Shown here: piece by piece, positions 58,855 through 64,000 of the stretch
Layout of the letters: every line of letters starts with the position of its first letter
Position numbering within the stretch: position 1 is the first letter of the stretch
Assembly: GCF_020179835.1 (NCBI RefSeq)
Contig: NZ_JAIUDA010000002.1
Coordinates: forward strand, 248,001-312,000
Length of the DNA: 64,000 nucleotides
Reading direction: 5' to 3'
From: Pantoea sp. alder81
Lineage (GTDB): Bacteria > Pseudomonadota > Gammaproteobacteria > Enterobacterales > Enterobacteriaceae
The notes under the pieces: model-generated
The model's input: the letters and a program-made list of their open reading frames with translations, nothing else
The model's database searches: none
Told to the model about the DNA's origin: nothing
Translations under genes and position numbers: made by a program

Positions 58855-58881
58855 TTATCGGCAATTCTGTGCGGGACTGTA
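58855..58881 (-). promoter_or_regulatory. Sigma-28 promoter of the HNH-like gene
   Basis: On the minus strand TACA (complement of 58878-58881), 15 bases, then GCCGATAA (complement of 58855-58862). This is the same 11-of-12 match as in front of fliA. The -10 element ends 57 bases before the start codon at 58797. Confidence 0.85.
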
Positions 58882-59054
58882 ACAGGATGGTTACTTTTCT
58901 TGCCTTATAGGGTGCTGGGGGAAATCGTGATGGCTGGTGTGACAGAATTTGGTTTAGGACAGAAGGAAATACCTGAAATTGTTAGGTGGGTTGCAGGGTT
59001 GCGCGATAAATTGCATCGCGCTTTAATCGTATCGGTGAGATTCATCGCACATCC

Positions 59055-59417
59055 TTACTGAGGAGCAAATACTATCACCATACTTTTGGTCTTCTCATGC
59101 ACTTCTGCCGAAGGCGGAGCGGGCAACTCGGCATGCTTTACCGCGTACATCGCTTCGGTACAGAGAGATAAATCACCGCTCAGTCCATGCATACCGCTTA
59201 CCTGACCTTTTGCATCAAGATCAATACGTAAATTGCAGGTTTTGCCAACGTAGTGGTCAGCGTCAAAAAACTGGGTCTGGATAGCAAAATGGACGGCGTA
59301 ATAGTAGCTTTTGAGATCGGTCACCACGGGCGCTGGAGGTTTATCAACGTGGTTGCGAGGATGTTTAATGGGTGCACAACCCGCGAGTAGCAGAACAGCC
59401 AGAGGAAGAATTTTCAT
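59055..59417 (-). CDS. Lipoprotein consisting of a TolA C-terminal (TolA-III) domain
   Basis: The precursor has 120 residues. The lipoprotein signal ends in LLAGC with the lipidated C14; the next residue is Ala, so outer-membrane sorting by Lol is expected. After a Pro-rich linker, residues 40-120 match the C-terminal domain of TolA: YVGKTCNLRIDLDAKGQ, LCTEAMYAVKHAELPAPPS, including both disulfide cysteines. There is no TolA membrane anchor or long helical domain, so it cannot replace TolA directly. TolA-III is the site used by filamentous phages and several colicins and the contact for Tol-Pal partners. Function here is open. AGGA precedes the ATG. Confidence 0.82.
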   Translation of the reverse strand: MKILPLAVLLLAGCAPIKHPRNHVDKPPAPVVTDLKSYYYAVHFAIQTQFFDADHYVGKTCNLRIDLDAKGQVSGMHGLSGDLSLCTEAMYAVKHAELPAPPSAEVHEKTKSMVIVFAPQ

Positions 59418-59451
59418 CGATCACGTCCTGTGAAAAATAATCAATTGTCAT

Positions 59452-60150
59452 TTATAACAGATTTGCCGCCAGATCGAGCACATGATGATGTCTGGCGAGA
59501 TAACGGTCGGAATCAGACTTCTGCACGCGCTGAAAATCATTCATTTGATTGAATGAATAATGTGAATTCATCATTGCAGCCAGAGTAATAAAGTCCAGGT
59601 CTTTGTTGTACTGAGTCACATTGTCGCTTTCGGTAAAATTTTTAAGTGGATTGCCAAGGCACTTAATACATTGGCCAAAACGCCGTAAACCATATTCTAT
59701 TTCACCGTGATAGTTAACAGTAAGCCAATGCCCCGAAGAATGGGTTATCTGACTACCTCTATGATTGCAGGTAAGCACAGTATTGTTAGTTATCAGTGTT
59801 TTCTCCACCAGTGATCCTAACCCTGGCAGAGAGTAGTCAACATCGGTGCCATTCTGATGGATCATTTTTAGGCTGCGCTTCTGTGCAAGCATGGCGGATT
59901 TGGTTTGCGGAGTGAAGCTTAACAACTTGAAAATATTAGTTATTTCATCATGCCACACGTAAGAAAGCTTACGCCATCGCGGCCCATCTGCGATGAGCAA
60001 TGTATTTTTTAATTTCCCTTTTTCAGGGGGCGTCAATAAAAAGACATTAGATTGAAAATGTATTACTACGTGATGGATATAAAAATGTAATTCAGTATTT
60101 AAAATCTCACTCTGATAAAAATAAGATCGAGTTAATTCTATATCACGCAC
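59452..60150 (-). CDS. Hypothetical protein, 232 residues, AT-rich gene
   Basis: I do not recognise this protein. It starts with GTG at 60150 (an AAGG lies 11 bases upstream) and no in-frame ATG follows for about 90 residues. There is no signal peptide and no clear membrane segment. A Cys/His cluster (CNHRGSQITH and later CIKC) in the second half could bind metal. The AT-rich composition, unlike the flagellar and cystine genes beside it, suggests transfer. It lies 34 bases before the TolA-domain lipoprotein and 42 bases after the next orphan, so the three may form an operon. Confidence 0.6.
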   Translation of the reverse strand: MRDIELTRSYFYQSEILNTELHFYIHHVVIHFQSNVFLLTPPEKGKLKNTLLIADGPRWRKLSYVWHDEITNIFKLLSFTPQTKSAMLAQKRSLKMIHQNGTDVDYSLPGLGSLVEKTLITNNTVLTCNHRGSQITHSSGHWLTVNYHGEIEYGLRRFGQCIKCLGNPLKNFTESDNVTQYNKDLDFITLAAMMNSHYSFNQMNDFQRVQKSDSDRYLARHHHVLDLAANLL

Positions 60151-60192
60151 AGGTGCAGCCTTGTCCTAAAATAAATAAAAACTTAAATATAA

Positions 60193-60564
60193 TTATAATT
60201 CATTATAAGAAATATCATTTAAATCTGAACATCTTACTGATGCCACATACTTCCTCACCATTCTTCCTGTTATGGTGAAAAACACTGAATAATGCGTCCC
60301 CTGCTCAAGTTGAATACTTTCACTATCGATATGCAGAGCACCAATAGTAATTCGACTTTTATGGAAAAAGGCTTCAGCTGGTTTGTTTAATAGATCACGT
60401 TCAACGCTACCCACAATTTGTTCCGGCTTGATTAATGGGCACGTTAATCGGTCTTGCTGAATCTGGTTATTTTGGTCCCAGCCGCTGTAACTGGCGAATG
60501 CCAATCCCAGACCGGCAACGGCCACCAAAGGAATAAATACTTTCTTCCCCATCACAAAGTCCAT
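60193..60564 (-). CDS. Hypothetical exported or membrane-anchored protein
   Basis: The protein has 123 residues from ATG 60564, or 119 from ATG 60552. An N-terminal hydrophobic segment (about 8-25) after two Lys suggests a membrane anchor or signal peptide. The rest (about 95 residues) is hydrophilic, with two Cys (LTCPL, VRCSD) that could form a disulfide in the periplasm. No family is recognised. No good Shine-Dalgarno is visible before either start. It is the first gene of the putative three-gene AT-rich unit. Confidence 0.6.
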   Translation of the reverse strand: MDFVMGKKVFIPLVAVAGLGLAFASYSGWDQNNQIQQDRLTCPLIKPEQIVGSVERDLLNKPAEAFFHKSRITIGALHIDSESIQLEQGTHYSVFFTITGRMVRKYVASVRCSDLNDISYNEL

Positions 60565-61102
60565 TTATTTAAATTTTTCAGGATTCTAACGCTAACTGTG
60601 GAAAAAAAGGTTTAGCAAAAAGTGCTGATTGTAAAGGTCTAAACAATTTGAAATGTTAGCCACGATAAACTTCCCCGCTTAAGAAATCTCAAACAAACTC
60701 AATAACCATGCGCCCTGACATGCTATTTTCCTTCTTTAAAATCATCCAAAACTGATGAAATACCCCCTTGCACCACCTACTAATATTAGTAGGTAAAATA
60801 CAATTCCTTTACGTTTTCAATTGACATTGCGGACACTGCGCAGGCATTTTAAAAAAAGACGCGCAGGACGAAACCTTTTTCACCATGAATTTCTGGATAT
60901 TTCTAGCCATTGAATCACTTACGGTTAGCTAATTCCGGGGCATATTCAATTGCTTTTTATCTCTTCGTCACTGTTACGCAACCTGTATTCTCCCCTTCTC
61001 TGAGAAAGCAGAAAAGTAATCTAATTATAATTTCAAATCATAAGGTTAGCCTGCCATTCGGCCAGGCTTACCCTTGGCAGTTGGTTAAGGATTGATGCAA
61101 TT
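60565..61102. other. 538-bp gene-free region with lux-box-like palindrome
   Basis: No convincing gene is present between the divergent orphan gene and the PilZ gene. It contains the perfect palindrome at 60775-60794 and a sigma-70-like TTGACA (60821-60826) with CATTTT (60845-60850) 18 bases later. Confidence 0.65.
60775..60794. promoter_or_regulatory. Perfect 20-bp palindrome resembling a lux box
   Basis: ACCTACTAATATTAGTAGGT is fully symmetric over 20 bp. Its length and its ACCT/AGGT ends fit the NNCT-N12-AGNN pattern of LuxR-type binding sites. No luxI or luxR gene is in the window. The site is about 310 bases before the PilZ gene and 211 bases before the orphan gene on the other strand. 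Confidence 0.6.
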
Positions 61103-61813
61103 ATGGACAACGCAAGTTACAAGGAAGTCACGAAATCCGATCGCTTTGAAATACTGGCAATGCTGCGTGAGGCGAAAAAACGGCATGGCAGCGTAGAATT
61201 TCTCCATGACGGTAAAATTATTAGCAGTAATTTTATCGATCTCGACCTAAATGGTTTTCAGATCATCGCCGAACTCGATGAAGTTGCGACAGGCAGCCCC
61301 TTTGTTATGGTGATTCAGGGGACCACCGAGAAAATCGCATTTAATTCTCAGCTCATTGCGCGTTCATCGGCGCTCCATCGTCTGACGTTTTCCTTTCCCT
61401 CGGAAATTGCTATCACCCAACGCCGCAGCAGCGTTCGTGTCACAATCCCAGAACAGTTCGGTTTTATTTGCGAAGGGCGTTTTCGTGACGGTTATGTTCA
61501 CCGGATGGCAATCAAAGACCTTTCGCTAAGAGGTGTGCAATTAATCTGTTCCGGCACGCTTCCGACGCTGACTAAACCCGGCATGCTACTCAAAAGCATG
61601 GTGTTGAATCTGCAAAATTATGGCCAATACCCTGTTGATTTGACCTTGCTAAACCTGAAAGAAATTACGCATTTTGATGCCGCCAGTGCTCAGTCAAACT
61701 ACTTCTCCCTGTCATGTGCCTTCGCAAAACCCAGCATGATGTTTACTCGTCGTATGGAGGAAGTGCTGATGGAGCTGATCCTCGATATTAAACGCTTACA
61801 GCGAACTCGCTAA
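61103..61813 (+). CDS. PilZ-domain protein, YcgR-like
   Basis: This 236-residue cytoplasmic protein has a YcgR N-terminal-like domain (about 10-100) and a PilZ domain (about 105-225). The c-di-GMP-binding motifs are intact: RRSSVR (107-112, RxxxR) and DLSLRG (139-144, D/NxSxxG). YcgR slows flagellar rotation when c-di-GMP is high, and the architecture suggests a similar brake. Its place beside a fimbrial operon points to control of the switch between swimming and attachment. No sigma-28 promoter is visible upstream, unlike for ycgR of E. coli. Confidence 0.82.
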   Translation: MDNASYKEVTKSDRFEILAMLREAKKRHGSVEFLHDGKIISSNFIDLDLNGFQIIAELDEVATGSPFVMVIQGTTEKIAFNSQLIARSSALHRLTFSFPSEIAITQRRSSVRVTIPEQFGFICEGRFRDGYVHRMAIKDLSLRGVQLICSGTLPTLTKPGMLLKSMVLNLQNYGQYPVDLTLLNLKEITHFDAASAQSNYFSLSCAFAKPSMMFTRRMEEVLMELILDIKRLQRTR

Positions 61814-62144
61814 CTTAGCCGCACGCCCCCGAAAAAACCAACATAATCTATTGATTAATAGCGTTTTATACTGAGTTTTTGCCAGCTGAATTTGGTTTAA
61901 ATAAGCAAATAGATTTGGTACTTATCGCAAATGTAAACACGCTAAAAATGTTTTTACCGATAGTTTATTGAAAATTAAGTGTTAACAACTATCAATCACG
62001 CAGGGCCAGATATTTATAGTCATCGGCAGTTAAGAGTTTTCCTAATGACTATCACGAATCACTGGCCACGCGCTGATTGAATGCAGCGAAGTCGGAATCG
62101 GGATAACAAAAATCAACTGAATTCCCACTTTGGAGTAGTACCTG
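61814..62144. other. Fimbrial promoter region
   Basis: These 331 bases of AT-rich DNA before the major fimbrial subunit hold no gene. A small CTATT-GATT-AATAG palindrome lies at about 61847-61860. I see no flanking inverted repeats of the kind used for fim phase inversion. Confidence 0.55.
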
Positions 62145-62678
62145 ATGAAAAAGATTCTTTTGCCTCTGGCTTCAGCTGCACTGGTTCTGATGACCATGAA
62201 CGCTCACGCAACTAACGGCACCGTAAAATTCACCGGTAGCATCGTGAAATCTACCTGTACCGTGAATTCAACGGATGCCAACAAAGAAGTTTTCATCGGT
62301 AAATACCCTACCACCGCTTTCAGCAAAATTGGCGATGTGACGGCTTCCAAAGCCTTCTCCATCAACCTGGCAAACTGCGACAGCGGCAGCTACACCCTGC
62401 GTTTTGACGGCCCAACGGTAGCCGGCAATCCTAACCTGTTGGCAGTCAGCGCAGCGACGGGTGTTGGTATCGAAATTCTGGATAATAACGAGAAAGTGTT
62501 GCCAATTAACCAGACTGCTGATGACAACACCGCCTGGGTTACAGCATCTAGCAGCAATACCACCACACCTAACGGTACTGCGGTATTTAACCTGAAAGCG
62601 CGTTACAAATCGTTCAACCAAACCGTAACGCCGGGCGAAGCCAACGCCAGCTCAAGCTTCACCATCGAATACAAGTAA
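62145..62678 (+). CDS. Fimbrial major subunit (FimA family)
   Basis: The precursor has 177 residues, with a Sec signal peptide (cleavage after NAHA) and mature start TNGTVKFTGSIVKSTCTV. Two Cys (about 38 and 79) can form the usual subunit disulfide. The C-terminal beta strand ends in SSSFTIEYK with the penultimate Tyr of chaperone-usher pilins. It is the first gene of the operon and should form the pilus shaft. Confidence 0.93.
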   Translation: MKKILLPLASAALVLMTMNAHATNGTVKFTGSIVKSTCTVNSTDANKEVFIGKYPTTAFSKIGDVTASKAFSINLANCDSGSYTLRFDGPTVAGNPNLLAVSAATGVGIEILDNNEKVLPINQTADDNTAWVTASSSNTTTPNGTAVFNLKARYKSFNQTVTPGEANASSSFTIEYK

Positions 62679-62726
62679 TTTAAATCAGCAATCGCCAGGG
62701 ATGGCATGCGTCCAGTGAGTGAAACC

Positions 62727-63410
62727 ATGAAAAAGTTATTTGCAGCAGTACTCTTTGTTTATTCTGCGAGCGCCGCTGCAGGTATTCAGGTTGATGAAAG
62801 CCGTGTTATTTACAACGGTAATGCAAAATCTGCCTCACTGGACATCCGCAACGATCAGAATGACACCTATATGGTGCAAACCTGGTTGGATCGCGGTGAC
62901 GCCAGCAAAACCCCCAAAGACATTCCGATTCAGGTTATCCCGCCCGTTTTAAAACTCGCGGGCAATAAAGAAGCCATTCTGCGTTTTATTTATGCAGGAC
63001 AAGGTCTGCCACAGGATCGTGAAACGGTGTTCTGGGTCAATGTGCAGGAAATCCCCCCTGCGCCTAAAGAAGCTAACACGCTCCAGATCGCCGTGCGTAC
63101 GCGAGTCAAACTGTTTTATCGCCCCGCCAGCCTTAACACCTCTTTGGAACAACAGGTGGAAAATCTTAAATGGCATAAGCAAAACGATACGCTGGTGGTT
63201 GATAACGCGGGTCCACTGAACATCACCTTCTCCGTACTGAAAGTAAAAAACGCAGCGGGCAAACAGTGGCAAGTGAATGCGGATATGGTGAATGCCTTCG
63301 GCAAATTGACGGTCAAACTGCCCGCTGGCGCAGAATCAGCAAACAGTGTGCAGGCAAGTTATATCAACGACTTTGGCGGCAACAGTACCGCAAAGCAAAA
63401 CGCTTTATAA
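62727..63410 (+). CDS. Fimbrial periplasmic chaperone
   Basis: The protein has 227 residues from ATG 62727 (better than ATG 62706 because the signal peptide MKKLFAAVLFVYSASAAAG starts here). This PapD/FimC-like chaperone has the conserved ESRVIYNG, the WVNVQEIPP motif of strand F1-G1 and IAVRTRVKLFYRP in the first domain. It donates a strand to fimbrial subunits in the periplasm. It lies between subunit and usher. Confidence 0.94.
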   Translation: MKKLFAAVLFVYSASAAAGIQVDESRVIYNGNAKSASLDIRNDQNDTYMVQTWLDRGDASKTPKDIPIQVIPPVLKLAGNKEAILRFIYAGQGLPQDRETVFWVNVQEIPPAPKEANTLQIAVRTRVKLFYRPASLNTSLEQQVENLKWHKQNDTLVVDNAGPLNITFSVLKVKNAAGKQWQVNADMVNAFGKLTVKLPAGAESANSVQASYINDFGGNSTAKQNAL

Positions 63411-63466
63411 GAAAGATGACGCACAGCAATTCTTCTTTGGTGCATGAAAGCGCGAAACCATGATTA

Positions 63467-64000
63467 ATGAAAACCAATAACAATCATACCGTTAAGCTAT
63501 CCCTTCTCACCATTGCATTACTCCAGGCCTTTTCTGTTTCAGCAGAAGAGGCTTTTAACACATCCTTTATTCACGGTGACGCGGCAACGGTATCTGAGTT
63601 GGCAACCGGCGATGATATTTTACCTGGCCGTTATCCCTTCGATATCTACTTAAATGGGCAACGTGTTGACCATCGTGATGTTGTGTTCCGCAAACCTTCG
63701 CCTGAAAAAGCCATTGCTCCTTGCTTATCCGCTGAGCAGTTGATTGCTTATGGTGTCGATCTCACGGCGACAACCTCTGCGGAAAGCTGCGTTGATTTAG
63801 CCAATACCTTTAAAGATGCCAGCGTCAGTTATGACGCCGCAGTGCAACGCGTTGATCTCTCGGTTCCGCAGGTATTTTTGATTCCCGTGCCAAAAGGCGC
63901 GATTTCCCCGCTGGTGTATGACAACGGCATTAATGCTGCTTTCGTCAATTACAACTTTAATAGCTCCGATAATCGTCTTCATGACAACGGCAGCCAGAGC
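63467..64000 (+). CDS. Outer-membrane fimbrial usher, N-terminal part (runs off the window)
   Basis: The frame opens with ATG at 63467 (an in-frame TGA at 63461-63463 rules out any earlier start) and stays open for 178 codons to the window end. A signal peptide (TVKLSLLTIALLQAFSVSA) is followed by the usher N-terminal domain: FNTSFIHGD, LPGRYPFDIYLNGQ, two Cys around CLSAEQL and SCVDL, and later VQRVDLSVPQVFLIP. Ushers are 24-strand barrels of about 800 residues that assemble pili. About three quarters of the gene is missing here. Confidence 0.93.
   Translation, partial: MKTNNNHTVKLSLLTIALLQAFSVSAEEAFNTSFIHGDAATVSELATGDDILPGRYPFDIYLNGQRVDHRDVVFRKPSPEKAIAPCLSAEQLIAYGVDLTATTSAESCVDLANTFKDASVSYDAAVQRVDLSVPQVFLIPVPKGAISPLVYDNGINAAFVNYNFNSSDNRLHDNGSQS

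Noticed and set aside
61814..62144. Invertible fim-type promoter switch
   Set aside because: No matching inverted repeats flank the fimbrial promoter region and no recombinase gene is nearby.

Overview
The window looks like chromosomal DNA of a gamma-proteobacterium of the order Enterobacterales, most likely Pantoea or a close Erwiniaceae relative. The housekeeping proteins (KdsA, PrfA, HemA, IspE, Prs, Pth, YchF, PutA, FliA) read almost like Escherichia coli, and the backbone order chaC-chaB / chaA, kdsA-sirB1-sirB2-prmC-prfA-hemA / lolB-ispE-prs, ychH, pth-ychF is the E. coli one. Accessory blocks (type VI secretion, MesXD, a cellobiose PTS, ureide genes, fimbriae) are placed between as in a plant-associated enterobacterium. 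The genus is an inference from gene content; no 16S or species marker is present.

Layout. 1-4976: the end of a type VI secretion (T6SS) cluster, namely the phospho-regulatory module tagF (partial), FHA protein, PP2C phosphatase, an unknown periplasmic protein and a Ser/Thr kinase. 4977-7573: cha locus. 7642-19455: kdsA-hemA operon, lolB-ispE-prs, a diguanylate cyclase in the slot E. coli uses for dauA, then ychH, pth and ychF. 19862-21895: mesX-mesD, a folate- and cobalamin-independent methionine synthase pair. 21996-28375: cellobiose-type PTS operon with GH1 and GH4 6-phospho-beta-glucosidases and a divergent LacI-type repressor. 28427-31966: GlxA-like regulator, a variant GAPDH and phoA. 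32210-32297: tRNA-Ser(GGA).

32360-38813: LysR regulator, nitrilase-family enzyme, a periplasmic two-DTG aspartyl protease, an MFS transporter and the ureide enzymes AllD and AllE. 38874-43527: phoH and the Fur-controlled efeUOB iron uptake operon. 44093-49965: putP/putA with an array of PutA operators. 50056-52636: two paralogous membrane acyltransferases. 52873-57685: cystine/cysteine genes tcyN-tcyL-tcyJ and dcyD beside fliZ-fliA. 57829-58797: a degenerate HNH-family protein whose upstream region carries a sigma-28 promoter. 59055-60564: three small AT-rich genes, including a lipoprotein that is a free-standing TolA C-terminal domain. 61103-64000: a PilZ protein and the start of a chaperone-usher fimbrial operon; the usher runs off the window end.

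Regulation is unusually readable: tandem PhoB boxes before phoA, a Fur box before efeU, three ACCGGT-centred operators in the PTS/repressor intergenic region, six GTTGCA-type PutA sites, two sigma-28 promoters and a perfect 20-bp lux-box-like palindrome. The strongest candidates for something new are the sigma-28-linked HNH-like protein, the TolA-domain lipoprotein with its two orphan neighbours, the lux-box-like palindrome in the gene-free region before the PilZ gene, and several palindromic or tandem repeats in intergenic DNA.
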